Positions 52,761-61,536 of a stretch of DNA of 64,000 bases are shown here, one piece after another. Each line of letters opens with the position of its first letter. Position 1 is the stretch's first letter. A program made the position numbers and the translations under genes. The notes under the pieces are model-generated. The model was not told the origin of the DNA and made no database searches. It was given only the letters and a program-made list of their open reading frames with translations. The stretch spans positions 30,198 through 94,197 of the forward strand of contig DASWVB010000007.1 of NCBI GenBank assembly GCA_036401375.1. Direction: 5' to 3'. The DNA comes from DASWUZ01 sp036401375 (GTDB lineage Bacteria > Acidobacteriota > Terriglobia > Terriglobales > Acidobacteriaceae).

Positions 52761-52791
52761 GATAGCCGACAGATAGGAGAGTTATGTCGCT
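52761..52791. promoter_or_regulatory. GATAGCCGACA inverted element upstream of XRE regulator 2
   Basis: GATAGCCGACA (52761-52771) and TGTCGCT (52785-52791) form an imperfect inverted repeat. The 12-mer CGATAGCCGACA is identical to that at 57602-57613, and its core is the reverse complement of the TGTCGGCTAT elements before wza and nusG. It lies about 100 bp before the XRE regulator 2 start. Confidence 0.5.
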
Positions 52792-52894
52792 CAAAGCCCA
52801 CATTTGTTTCGTACCTGTTCACTCAACAACAGTGATGCCAAAGCTTTCATCCATTGAGGCACCCTCGCAATCCTCAAGTAGAGCCCGCGAACGT

Positions 52895-53854
52895 TCAACC
52901 TCGCTGGTAAGCCAGCGGCTTGGTATTCTCTCTCTTGTCTGACATGGTTTCGAGAGTGAGCAGCAGACCAGAACGAAGGTCTACCTTCGGCTCCCATCCC
53001 AGTAGAGTTCTGGCCTTGGTGATGTCCGGCTGCCGCTGCCTTGGATCATCCTGCGGCAGAGGCGCAAAGACCACCTTGCTCTTTGAACCCGTAACCTCCA
53101 AAATCAACTCGGCGCATTGCATGATGGTGAACTCACTGGGGTTTCCAATGTTGACTGGCAGGTGCTCTTCTGAGCGGGACAGACGCAGAATGCCTTCGAT
53201 CTCGTCGCTTACATAGCAGAAGCTGCGCGTCTGAGAGCCATCGCCAAAGATAGTGAGATCTTCGCCGTCGAGCGCCTGGCGCAGCAGTGTGGAGATCACC
53301 CTGCCGTCGGAAGGCTGCAGCCTCGGCCCGTACGTGTTGAAGATACGAACGATGCGGGTGTCGACCTTGCGGTAGCGGTGATACGCCATGGTGACTGCTT
53401 CAGTGAAGCGCTTTGCCTCGTCGTACACAGAACGAGGTCCGATGGGGTTGACGTTGCCCCAGTAACTCTCCGTCTGGGGGTGAACCGTAGGATCGCCATA
53501 ACACTCCGACGTTGACGCTACAAGGTACCCTGCCTTGTACTTGCTCGCTAACTCGAGAACGTTCACTGTGCCTGTAGAACCAACCGCGAGAGTCTCAAGT
53601 CCATACTTCAGATAGTCGAACGGGCTCGCCGGCGAAGCTAGGTGAAACACGAAGTCGAACGGCCCAAAGTCGAAGGGCTGACAGATGTCCTGCTGGACAA
53701 AGGTAAAGTCCTGCACCCCGTTCAGGTGCTCGATGTTTACCATGCGTCCGGTTAGCAGACTGTCGACGCAGAGCACGGAGTGACCCTCAGCCAACAGGGC
53801 GTCGCATAGATGCGATCCGAGGAAGCCTGCCCCACCTGTAACTAGATAATGCAT
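52895..53854 (-). CDS. uxs: UDP-glucuronate decarboxylase (UDP-xylose synthase)
   Basis: 319 residues; GGGG is 6 bases before the ATG. It is an extended SDR: 'LVTGGAGFLGSHLCDALLAEG', 'VFHLASPASPFDYLKYG' (the ASPASP stretch marks Uxs), catalytic Ser/Tyr/Lys in 'STSECYGDP' and 'SVYDEAKRFTEA', 'RIFNTYGPRLQPSDGRVIS' and 'LPQDDPRQRQPDITKA'. It turns UDP-glucuronate to UDP-xylose with bound NAD+, working with the Ugd encoded nearby. Thus the system B polymer probably contains xylose, glucuronate, or a derived pentose. It follows the WecG-like gene by 73 bp on the same strand. Confidence 0.92.
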   Translation of the reverse strand: MHYLVTGGAGFLGSHLCDALLAEGHSVLCVDSLLTGRMVNIEHLNGVQDFTFVQQDICQPFDFGPFDFVFHLASPASPFDYLKYGLETLAVGSTGTVNVLELASKYKAGYLVASTSECYGDPTVHPQTESYWGNVNPIGPRSVYDEAKRFTEAVTMAYHRYRKVDTRIVRIFNTYGPRLQPSDGRVISTLLRQALDGEDLTIFGDGSQTRSFCYVSDEIEGILRLSRSEEHLPVNIGNPSEFTIMQCAELILEVTGSKSKVVFAPLPQDDPRQRQPDITKARTLLGWEPKVDLRSGLLLTLETMSDKRENTKPLAYQRG

Positions 53855-53927
53855 TCGTACCCCGCTTCTGTTCGAACGTCTTGATTTTGCTACTGTCGCT
53901 GAAAGACCTCGGAAGCGCCATTGCGAG

Positions 53928-54728
53928 TTAGCCGTATCTGACCTCTGTAACTGGCTTCACTCCAGTCGAGGAGTACTGCAGCCCCAGGCACTGAGCCGCA
54001 AGCAGGCATAGATAATGAGGGTTCAGAATCAGGTACCTGCGCCACAGCCGGCCGGGCTCTGCCCTCAATCGGAAGAGCCACTCCAGCCCATAGCGCTGCA
54101 TTAGTGGCGGCGCCTGCGGCAGCTCTCCCGCGATGAATGCAAAGGCTGCACCCACGGCAAGGATCGGCATCGACAGCAAGTCTCTCATCTCGTAGGTGAA
54201 GATCTCCTGACGGGGACACCCAAGCCCCACAAAGGTGATCCTTGCGCCCGAGGCTGCAATCCGTTGCGCGACTTCCAGTCGCTCCTGAGGCGAGATGGTG
54301 CGGAACTTGGATGGTTCCGACCCTGCGACAACTAAGTTAGGAAACAGCACGCGCAGACGCCCGAGCAGAGCCTCGAGAATGGCGGGAGTGGTGCCATAGA
54401 AGTAGACCGGCAGCCGCTCTTCCGCTGCCATTCGCAGGGTCCGCAAGGTAAGCTCCGGGCCATAGACACGGTTCGTCAGACCAGTCCGATGCAGCAGGTT
54501 AAGCGCCCAGCGGACGGGCTGACCGTCCGGCACAATCATGTCAAATGCGTTGAGTCTGAACTTGTGCTGGGCGCTCTGGGCGCCGGTCATAACCCCGTGA
54601 ACTGCAAGAGCGGAGACGGCGTAAGGACGTGCCTGTCTGGCCGCCGTGCAGATTCGGCTGATGGCGGCGTCGTAGTCCACCGCGTCCACCATGACACCGA
54701 GCACACTCTTTTTGCCACGATCGATCAC
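53928..54728 (-). CDS. WecG/TagA/CpsF family glycosyltransferase (GT26)
   Basis: 266 residues from GTG 54728, which overlaps the upstream epimerase stop by 4 bp and has GAAGAGG 7 bases upstream; a 45-codon extension upstream lies within the epimerase gene and is a shadow. GT26 motifs: 'VLGVMVDAVDYDAAI', 'FDMIVPDGQPVRWALNLLH', 'YGPELTLRTLRMAAEE', 'VYFYGTTPAILEALLGRL', 'ITFVGLGCPRQEIF' and 'AVGAAFAFIAGELPQAPP'. The C-terminal 'YGLEWLFRLRAEPGRLWRRY' is the membrane-binding tail. It typically transfers ManNAc(A) or Glc to a polyprenyl-diphosphate sugar as the second step, after the WcaJ-type transferase encoded upstream. Confidence 0.9.
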   Translation of the reverse strand: MIDRGKKSVLGVMVDAVDYDAAISRICTAARQARPYAVSALAVHGVMTGAQSAQHKFRLNAFDMIVPDGQPVRWALNLLHRTGLTNRVYGPELTLRTLRMAAEERLPVYFYGTTPAILEALLGRLRVLFPNLVVAGSEPSKFRTISPQERLEVAQRIAASGARITFVGLGCPRQEIFTYEMRDLLSMPILAVGAAFAFIAGELPQAPPLMQRYGLEWLFRLRAEPGRLWRRYLILNPHYLCLLAAQCLGLQYSSTGVKPVTEVRYG

Positions 54729-55810
54729 GCGGCAACCTCTTCTTTCTGCTCGAGCCAGCGTTCTGCATTGAATTCGTAGCTCTCCCTCAGGATTGCTTCG
54801 ATGTTGTAAGTCAGCTTCCACTCTGGGTAATGTGACTGGAACTTTGAAAGGTCTCCAATCCACCAGATATGGTCACCCATGCGGTTTCCGTCGACATAGG
54901 ACCACTTCAGTGGTCTTGATGTGATCTGCTCGCAGACCGAGATGGCTTCGAGCATCGAGCAGTTACTGAATCGGCCGCCGCCAATGTTGTATATCTCCGC
55001 TGCGCGTGGCGCTCGGAAGAACGCGTCAAAGGCCTGGATAAGGTCGAAGCTGTGAATGTTGTCCCGCACCTGCTTACCCTTGTATCCAAAGACCTTGTAA
55101 GGAGTGCCCGTTACGCAACACTTCATCAGGTAAGCGAGAAACCCGTGTAGCTGAGTTCCCGAGTGAGCAGGTCCGGTCAGGCAGCCGCCGCGGAAGCAGG
55201 CAGTGCGCATGCCGAAGTAACGACCGTACTCCTGCACCATCACATCCGCAGCCAGCTTTGAAGCTCCGAACACGCTGTGCATGCAATTGTCGACATTCAT
55301 CTTCTCGTCGATACCGCCGTGATAAGGATGCATCGCATCGATCTCCCACCGGGTCTCCAACTCCTCGAGCGGAAGACGGTTAGGAGTGTCGCCATAGACT
55401 TTGTTAGTCGAGGTAAAGATAAAGACCGCATCAGGGCAATACTTCCTGGTTGCCTCAAGCATGGTCAGAGTGCCTACGGCATTAACACCAAAGTCGGTAA
55501 AAGGGTCGCGAGCTGCCCAGTCATGGGAGGGCTGTGCGGCGGTGTGAATCACAAGCTTGACCTCCGCACCATAGGTCGCGAATATCTTGAAGATCGCATC
55601 ACGATCCCGTATATCGGCAGGATGGTGACGATAGTTCACCAGTGACTGGCTTAACATCTGGCTCATCCGCGCAGTCGAGGCCTCTTCGCCGAAGAAGACG
55701 GATCGCATGTCGTTGTCGATCCCGACAACCTGCATCCCGCTCTCAGCGAAGTGCCTAGCAGCTTCAGATCCTATCAGCCCGGCCGAACCGGTAACTACAG
55801 CGACACTCAT
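54725..55810 (-). CDS. NAD-dependent sugar epimerase, CDP-paratose 2-epimerase-like
   Basis: 361 residues from ATG 55810 (AGGAGG 4-5 bases before); a much longer frame upstream is not needed. Extended SDR with 'VVTGSAGLIGSEAARHFAES', 'HTAAQPSHDWAARDPFTDFG', 'FTSTNKVYGDTPN' and the acidic/Tyr region 'YHGGIDEKMNVDNCMHSVFG'. 'FRGGCLTGPAHSGTQLHGFL' and 'GKQVRDNIHSFDL' are characteristic of the RfbE/TyvE (tyvelose) group. It should epimerise a nucleotide sugar at C2. No ddhA-D genes for CDP-paratose are in the window, so a different substrate or distant genes must be assumed. Coupled to the GT26 gene by overlap. Confidence 0.8.
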   Translation of the reverse strand: MSVAVVTGSAGLIGSEAARHFAESGMQVVGIDNDMRSVFFGEEASTARMSQMLSQSLVNYRHHPADIRDRDAIFKIFATYGAEVKLVIHTAAQPSHDWAARDPFTDFGVNAVGTLTMLEATRKYCPDAVFIFTSTNKVYGDTPNRLPLEELETRWEIDAMHPYHGGIDEKMNVDNCMHSVFGASKLAADVMVQEYGRYFGMRTACFRGGCLTGPAHSGTQLHGFLAYLMKCCVTGTPYKVFGYKGKQVRDNIHSFDLIQAFDAFFRAPRAAEIYNIGGGRFSNCSMLEAISVCEQITSRPLKWSYVDGNRMGDHIWWIGDLSKFQSHYPEWKLTYNIEAILRESYEFNAERWLEQKEEVAA

Positions 55811-55878
55811 GCCACCTCCTAAGTCAACTAAACTGCTTTGACGCCGGTAGAACCCGCGGTCTCGCTGCCAATCAGCGT

Positions 55879-57339
55879 CTAAATACCGTTCATTGCAAAG
55901 ATCACTGTATGGAACAGAACCGCTATATCCATGAACACGGAACGGTTCTTGATGTAGTAGAGGTCGTACTGGATATTTTCGTGAATAGGCCGACCCCGGT
56001 CCGCGCTGATCTGCCACAGCCCAGTCAGGCCAGGCTTCACTGAGAGACGTTGCCGATGGGTCTCGGAATAATTCGCGACTACAAAGGCCATCTCCGGACG
56101 TGGACCTACGAGAGCCATCTCGCCCTTAAGAATGTTGAGAAGCTGAGGGATCTCGTCGATGCTGGTCTTTCGCAGCCACCTTCCCATACGGGTAATTCTG
56201 GGGTCGAGAGATGATTCCGGGCTCAGACCGTCGCCGCACTCCTGGGCATACATCGACCGAAACTTGTAGATGGTGAAACTGTGTCCGTCTTTTCCTACCC
56301 GCTGCTGCCGAAAGAGTACCGGGCCGTGAGAATCCAGCTTGATCAGAAGGCCTATCAAGGCAAACAGAGGTGACACAAGGACAAGCAAAGTGGCACTAAC
56401 AAGCACATCCATCGCCCGCGAGACGAACTGGTGAAAATAACGAGGGCCCAGCTTGTGCATACCGTAGAGCAGTTGACCATCAAGCTCTATGTAGTCAATC
56501 AGAGGTGAGTCGATGGTAGCAACGTCCGCTGCAAAGGCTACGGTCGCCCCGGCTTTGGCGCTCTCATCCAGCACATTTCTCAGCGCCTGCTCCGATGCCG
56601 GGCGCGTTGCCACTATCACGACGTCAGCGTGGTACGCGCGGATGAGGGACGCATGGAAGCTGGCGGAGAGGCTTACCAGCGATCTTCTCCTGCGGTATCC
56701 ACTCTCGTAGACCGGGGTGCTTTCCTGTGCACCCCCATCGCTCACGATTGCAACTGGCTGCAGACCTAACTTCGGGGATCGGGCGAGCGCGGAGAAAAGC
56801 ATGTTGGCCGATGACCCCGAGCCATAGATCAGGACTCGGCGTAGTCCATAGCCGCGTTGCCGCAGTACATCGATTGCGAAGTGCAGCAGCTGCTTCTGTA
56901 GAAGGAGACTGGCCGTGAGCAGGCAAACGGCAACTGTAACGAAGGGCACAGAACCCTTGTCGCCGAAGAGCAGTACCGAGGCCGCAACGATCAGGAAGGT
57001 AAGCAACGAGGCTTCGAGTACGGAGGCGGTCTCCCGCACACGCAACAATCCGCCACTGGATCTATATGCGCCGCTGCGATCGAGGAGCAGAACTACCATG
57101 CAGGAGAAGATCAACCCTGCAGCAACCATATGGTGATCTGGCGTGCCGAACGAATGAAGAGAGAAAGACCGAGTTAGCCGGAACGCAAGAGCGAATGAGA
57201 CGCAACCTGTGCAAAGATCTAGGAGCGCCTCAATACCACTTAGGAAGGGCAGGCTGTTCAGAGACTTTATTGAGACTTGAGAGGGTATCGGCTCGCTGTC
57301 GCCGTGATTTAAAGAGGCCTCAAGAAGGGTCGACTGCAT
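55879..57339 (-). CDS. wcaJ: WcaJ-type polyprenyl-phosphate glucose-1-phosphate transferase
   Basis: 486 residues from ATG 57339 (GAGG 8 bases before); a GTG at 57384 is an alternative. Four or five N-terminal membrane helices, a Rossmann-like domain ('RRVLIYGSGSSANMLFSAL'), then the PHPT catalytic domain: 'FVSRAMDVLVSATLLVLVSP', 'SHGPVLFRQQRVGKDG', 'FTIYKFRSMY', 'RKTSIDEIPQLLN', 'MALVGPRPEM' and 'PGLTGLWQISADRG'. It primes the system B repeat unit by placing hexose-1-phosphate (most often glucose) on undecaprenyl phosphate. A long intergenic region upstream holds an inverted TGTCGGC element. Confidence 0.9.
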   Translation of the reverse strand: MQSTLLEASLNHGDSEPIPSQVSIKSLNSLPFLSGIEALLDLCTGCVSFALAFRLTRSFSLHSFGTPDHHMVAAGLIFSCMVVLLLDRSGAYRSSGGLLRVRETASVLEASLLTFLIVAASVLLFGDKGSVPFVTVAVCLLTASLLLQKQLLHFAIDVLRQRGYGLRRVLIYGSGSSANMLFSALARSPKLGLQPVAIVSDGGAQESTPVYESGYRRRRSLVSLSASFHASLIRAYHADVVIVATRPASEQALRNVLDESAKAGATVAFAADVATIDSPLIDYIELDGQLLYGMHKLGPRYFHQFVSRAMDVLVSATLLVLVSPLFALIGLLIKLDSHGPVLFRQQRVGKDGHSFTIYKFRSMYAQECGDGLSPESSLDPRITRMGRWLRKTSIDEIPQLLNILKGEMALVGPRPEMAFVVANYSETHRQRLSVKPGLTGLWQISADRGRPIHENIQYDLYYIKNRSVFMDIAVLFHTVIFAMNGI

Positions 57340-57577
57340 TAGCGATACCTCGGGAGCCTCAGAAGTAGCGAGGGCTCGGGGCACAGATTAGAGAGATAAA
57401 GCGACTAGAACAAAGGCAAGTATGCGCACTCGAGGATCAGAGCAAATCGGACACTGCTCAGCACCTCAACTAAGATCGGCGGAAACTAACAGCAGCACTA
57501 CAAGCAGAGAGGGTGACGCTCAGAGCGCCGCCTCTTCTATTAGTACGTTCGATTATGACTTTGGGCGGGGAAATGTG

Positions 57578-57613
57578 TGTCGGCCATTGGCCTAATTCTG
57601 TCGATAGCCGACA
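57578..57613. promoter_or_regulatory. inverted TGTCGGC element upstream of wcaJ
   Basis: TGTCGGC (57578-57584) and GCCGACA (57607-57613) are exact inverted arms, with the palindrome GGCCATTGGCC (57583-57593) between them. The right arm, CGATAGCCGACA, is identical to that before XRE regulator 2. It lies 239-274 bp upstream of the wcaJ start and just beyond the GH6 terminator, where the wcaJ promoter is expected. Confidence 0.5.
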
Positions 57614-57623
57614 ATCTATACAG

Positions 57624-57657
57624 CAAAACGAATAGGCCAGGGTTTTGGCCCTGGCCT
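57624..57657 (-). terminator. Rho-independent terminator after the GH6 gene
   Basis: AGGCCAGGG (57634-57642) and CCCTGGCCT (57649-57657) form a perfect 9-bp stem with a 6-base loop. On the minus strand the stem is followed by ATTCGTTTTG. It lies 54 bp after the GH6 stop and separates the GH6 gene from wcaJ. Confidence 0.8.
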
Positions 57658-57710
57658 GTTCACTACAAGTAACTTCCGCGACGATCTTCCACTTCTATTG
57701 GAACCTTCGG

Positions 57711-59543
57711 TCAGAAGATGGCGTTGTGGGCGAGGGTACAGGCGATCGCTACTGAGAAGTGCCCGGCCGGCGGTCCACCGTTGCATGAACCATCCGACGT
57801 GCCGGGGTTTTGCGCCCATACATAAGCATCCACAAGGCCCGAGCTGAATCCCTGGGTCGGGGAACCCAGACCTCGGTTCAGCGGATTGCACCAGTTGAGA
57901 TCGCCCGCTGACCCCTGGCCATTGCGGCTGGTATCAATGATGAAGTGCTTGTTGCCCGATAGCTGAGATATCTGCTCTCCGTAGGCGGTAGTTACGTTAG
58001 TCGCGATGTAGTTGCTCACATTTAACGCAAACCCGCTTGCGTCCTGCAGGTCGGCAGAGGCGAGCCGCTGCGACATATCTGCCGGAGCTACGGCCCACTG
58101 CCCGGCGCGTCCTGCATCGAGATACACGGACGCATTCGGTGCGGTCTGGCGCAAGGTGTGCACTGCGAAGTTCAAGAGGGAGAGCCGCTCTGCCTGCTCG
58201 CCGGTGTTCAAGCATCCCGGCTGCGTGAGTTGCAGCAGTGCGTCAGGCTCGAGGACTACGACAGCTCTGCCGCTTCCGATGCCACTGGCGAAGTTCTGTA
58301 TCCAGGTCTGATAGGCGCCAGCGCTGGTAGCTCCACCACCGGAGTATCCCGAGCAGTCACGAATCGGAATATCGTAAGCGATCAGGATCGGCGCCGTCCC
58401 CTGCTGTTGCGCCCGAGTCATGACGTCCGCCGTATCAGAGCGCACATTCGAGTTCCAATCGCCGAACCAGACGCCCTGCGGCTGCACTGCGATCTTCGCG
58501 ATAAGCTGCGGCGAGCTAGGGAAGAAAGGCAAACAGGATTGATTGACGTTTTGCTCGGCCTCGCTGTAAGGGTTGACGTAGAATCTCAGATTGGCTAGCG
58601 GGTAATTGCCCGGCGCAGCAGCAACCTGCTGAGCGGGAGCTAAGGTAGCTCCACTCAAATTGTAGGGAGCAAAATTTGCCGGAGCGGCAATACGCAGCGT
58701 AGACGCACCACCGGGCAGATTCAGTGTGACCGGCGAGCTCATTACGAAGTTGCCCCACGACCCGGTGCTCGGAAGATTTGCCGTCTGCTGTTGCGTGCCG
58801 TTCACAAGGATAGCTGGTGCGCTGCTCAGGGTAGTTGTATAGGACAGCTGCAGTGCGTAAGTACCACCTGTGTTCGCGTGTAGGGGTAAATCGATATATC
58901 CGCCTGGCTGTAAGTTTGCCCATAAAGAGGGGTTGCCAGCATAGAAGGTATAGCCGCTCGAGGCACTTACCGCCCCTATATTAAAGTAAGTGGTCGCGCT
59001 TGCACTTACCTCTGTCACTGGAGCAGAAGAGGGGCGTGAAGCCGGCGTCACAAGCAGCCCAGCCAAACTATAGCCCTGCCGGTTGGATACTGCAGCTACT
59101 CGCAGTGTCGACGATCCCGGGGGGAGAACTACCTGCGCGGCGCCGCTTAACTGCAAGTTAGTCCATGAGCCTGTACTGTCCAGTTGTAGGACAGTCTGCG
59201 TGACTCCATTTACGAAGAGACCGGCGGCCGCGTTTGCTGCAGTGGCTGCATAGTAGGCCTGAACGCCATACGTGCCGCCGGAGAGCGTATAGAGCGTGTA
59301 TTCGACATAACCGCCCGGCTGCAGGTTGTTCCACATGGAAGGACTTCCAGCAACAAAGGTGAAGTTATAAAACCCCGATGCTCGCGAGATGTCAAAGCCG
59401 GTCGGCCCTGTCGCGCTGATCGTGGTTATCGGGGTGGAACTCCCCGTCTGATTGCTGGCGCCGTCTGCGCCGCAGAGGGCCTCGCAGGCGACGGAAGGAA
59501 GAGAAATGATCGCCAAAAGTATAAGCAAACGAAGATAAGTCAC
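57711..59543 (-). CDS. secreted GH6 beta-1,4-glucanase with two beta-sandwich modules
   Basis: 610 residues from GTG 59543 (AAAGGA 7 bases before), which begins a signal peptide 'VTYLRLLILLAIISLPSVA'. Two similar ~125-residue modules follow, each with '[SY]GYTFYAGNPSLWANLQPGG'-like sequence and ending 'STLRIAAP'; they look like carbohydrate-binding or related beta-sandwich domains. The catalytic GH6 domain (about 330-610) begins 'LANLRFYVNPYSEAEQN'. It has 'AYDIPIRDCSGYSGGGA' (acid Asp), 'AVVVLEPDALLQLTQPG', 'HFIIDTSRNGQG' and 'YVWAQNPGTSDGSC'. GH6 enzymes are inverting cellobiohydrolases or endoglucanases. Inside an EPS locus it may cut a cellulose-like product, or it may serve in cellulose use. 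Confidence 0.9.
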   Translation of the reverse strand: MTYLRLLILLAIISLPSVACEALCGADGASNQTGSSTPITTISATGPTGFDISRASGFYNFTFVAGSPSMWNNLQPGGYVEYTLYTLSGGTYGVQAYYAATAANAAAGLFVNGVTQTVLQLDSTGSWTNLQLSGAAQVVLPPGSSTLRVAAVSNRQGYSLAGLLVTPASRPSSAPVTEVSASATTYFNIGAVSASSGYTFYAGNPSLWANLQPGGYIDLPLHANTGGTYALQLSYTTTLSSAPAILVNGTQQQTANLPSTGSWGNFVMSSPVTLNLPGGASTLRIAAPANFAPYNLSGATLAPAQQVAAAPGNYPLANLRFYVNPYSEAEQNVNQSCLPFFPSSPQLIAKIAVQPQGVWFGDWNSNVRSDTADVMTRAQQQGTAPILIAYDIPIRDCSGYSGGGATSAGAYQTWIQNFASGIGSGRAVVVLEPDALLQLTQPGCLNTGEQAERLSLLNFAVHTLRQTAPNASVYLDAGRAGQWAVAPADMSQRLASADLQDASGFALNVSNYIATNVTTAYGEQISQLSGNKHFIIDTSRNGQGSAGDLNWCNPLNRGLGSPTQGFSSGLVDAYVWAQNPGTSDGSCNGGPPAGHFSVAIACTLAHNAIF

Positions 59544-59673
59544 TAGCAAGTCCTTTGTTCTCAGGCATTCCAACGCAGGTTCGCGAGCGACAGCAATCTC
59601 CTGTGGCACCGCATGAAAGGCCGGACAGGTAGCGCTAAGTCTTACAGTGATACTGCTTATTGACTGACCGAAG

Positions 59674-59701
59674 GGTAAACGGGTTGCGCTTTTGTTGTCA
59701 A
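59674..59701 (-). promoter_or_regulatory. weak candidate promoter for the GH6 gene
   Basis: On the minus strand TTGACA (59701-59696) is followed after 16 bases by TTTACC (59679-59674). The -35 is perfect and the -10 is poor. It lies about 130 bp before the GH6 start in an AT-rich region. Confidence 0.3.
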
Positions 59702-59782
59702 ACTAATTAACACAACTAGTCATATATCGGCTTAACTGCGCGCTCGAACTTCTTTTCAGGCGCACCGAGGCAAACCACAGTG

Positions 59783-61072
59783 TCACGGCTTGTTGCTAAG
59801 CAGACCAGTGTCGAAGAGCAGAGGATCCAAAGGAGTTCCCGGGACGCGAAGCTCTATCCTTCGTTCGTCATTCTGGTATAGCCGGTGAGAGAACAGCCCA
59901 TCCTGAGCATAGGCCCGGCCCTCTCTTCCAGGTGGCTGGTGAAAGGCCTCGGGAGCACTCGTGCCGTGGAGCGATGCGGCCGGGATCTGAACCAGCGTCA
60001 GCGCGAAGCCGGCGATCGTGAGCCACGCCAGAACAGGCAGCCACCTCGATGAGGCAAGATCAAAGATGAGCAGCAGAGCGAGCAGGTAGAGAAAGCGTTC
60101 TCCGAGATTTACTACCTCCGCAATATCAGACGGCAGCAGCAGAAACAAGGAAGCGAGTACGCCTAAGTAGATCCACCTCTCAGGGCGATCTTTGAGCTTG
60201 GCATAGAGATGAGGCCACGAGCTAACCACCAAGGCCAGCAGCACAACGGCAAAGCCAAAGTTGAGTGCGACGCCGGTCTTATAGAGACTGTGCCAGCGGG
60301 TAGCGGAGGTGCCGTCTGCAATCACAAGGTTGTGAAACGGCCCGGCCTTGGCGATTGTGTATCCCTTGTAAGCCAGGTGGGAGAGCAGGGTCTGCGTCGC
60401 GACACCGTGAGACGGGTTGTGGCCCGGACGCCTGATGAAATAGAGCGCAAGCAGCGCGACACCAGGCAGCAGCGAGGCGTAGATGCTCATCCTGCCCGGT
60501 CTTCTCCACTCCCGCAGTAGAACGAGCAGACCAAATGCCGCGAACATTGAAGCGTGGCAGCAGAAGAGAAGCAGGCCAAAGACGAATACCAAAGGAACGG
60601 TAGGACGCGTCTCCGCAGTGAGGTCGACGTAGAACAGGATCAGCAGCAGCGAGATCTGGTAGTTGACGTATCCGTGCCAGAAGCAGGCATTAAATACGGC
60701 GAGCCCAAGCAGCAAAACGAAGGCGGGTACAGCGGCGTTGGGGGCAAACCGTCGCGCCAGCCTGTAGCAGACCAGCGCTCCAAAACAGATGTAGCAGGCG
60801 ATGAAAATCTTCGCGGCGACAAAGGGTGAAGCGAAGGCGCTCACCCCCGCCATGAAGAGCTGGGCAAACATATTGGGCACGGGGTAATGAACTAATGAGA
60901 AGTGGACACTGTAAGCTGGGTCACCGGCGAGCAACCTGCCAAATGCCCATGATTGAAAGACCCACTCCAGGAAATCCTGCAGCGCCGGCACAGGCTGCAG
61001 GCTGAACCAGGCGAGGAGGACCACGGCATACATCGCCGAGCAGAAGGCCAGCACGTAGTTTTGTAATTTCAT
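59783..61072 (-). CDS. polytopic membrane protein of unknown function (GT-C-like)
   Basis: 429 residues if ATG 61072 is used (a GTG at 61117 is also open; neither has a strong ribosome-binding site). About 10-11 hydrophobic helices. After TM1 is 'FLEWVFQSWAFGRLLAG' and 'FSLVHYPVPNMFAQLFM', then 'FWHGYVNYQISLLLILFYVD' and 'FCCHASMFAAFG'. The topology and first-loop acidic and aromatic residues resemble GT-C enzymes or related EPS membrane proteins, but I do not see a conclusive DxD/DE motif. The C-terminal ~50 residues are hydrophilic and may be periplasmic. It lies between the Wzi and GH6 genes, so it belongs to the outer part of system B. Confidence 0.6.
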   Translation of the reverse strand: MKLQNYVLAFCSAMYAVVLLAWFSLQPVPALQDFLEWVFQSWAFGRLLAGDPAYSVHFSLVHYPVPNMFAQLFMAGVSAFASPFVAAKIFIACYICFGALVCYRLARRFAPNAAVPAFVLLLGLAVFNACFWHGYVNYQISLLLILFYVDLTAETRPTVPLVFVFGLLLFCCHASMFAAFGLLVLLREWRRPGRMSIYASLLPGVALLALYFIRRPGHNPSHGVATQTLLSHLAYKGYTIAKAGPFHNLVIADGTSATRWHSLYKTGVALNFGFAVVLLALVVSSWPHLYAKLKDRPERWIYLGVLASLFLLLPSDIAEVVNLGERFLYLLALLLIFDLASSRWLPVLAWLTIAGFALTLVQIPAASLHGTSAPEAFHQPPGREGRAYAQDGLFSHRLYQNDERRIELRVPGTPLDPLLFDTGLLSNKP

Positions 61073-61117
61073 GATGAGCGTCAGCAGCAGTGCAGCCGTC
61101 GCCGCCCTGGACCTCAC

Positions 61118-61536
61118 CGCCCCTGACAGGCGCCTGCTGAAGTAGATGCCGACATTGCAGGCGTCGTGACTGGTTCTCTCGTTTTGGTGATCTCGCCAAC
61201 TGCGGCTTTAAGCGACAGCGGTACTCATCCTGTGCGAAGTCGATGCGATTTTCTGTCCCGCTCTCTCCGCTGCGATCTGCCGATAGTGGTCCGAAAGAAA
61301 ATCTCTCCTGCATTCGTGCAAGCTGCGCCGTCTGATCACGAAGATCCCTCGGAGCCGCCATGGCGCCTGAGAAGCGGCCGCCCGGTTCAGTCACTTATGT
61401 ATGTAAGCCGATGAAGACACGCCCAAGATAGGCACAGTTTGGTGCGGGATTCGATGCATGCTTTATGGCTCCACCAGCATCGAGATCGCGTCGCGGGCTG
61501 TATAAAGGGTCTCGGACGGAGGGTACCTTGATTACC
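61118..61536. other. intergenic region between the Wzi and membrane protein genes
   Basis: About 420 bp with only frames lacking ribosome-binding sites. No clear terminator is seen after the Wzi stop. GCCGA-containing words such as TGCCGATAG (61277 region) resemble half of the shared operator but are not paired, so I do not call a site. Confidence 0.35.
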
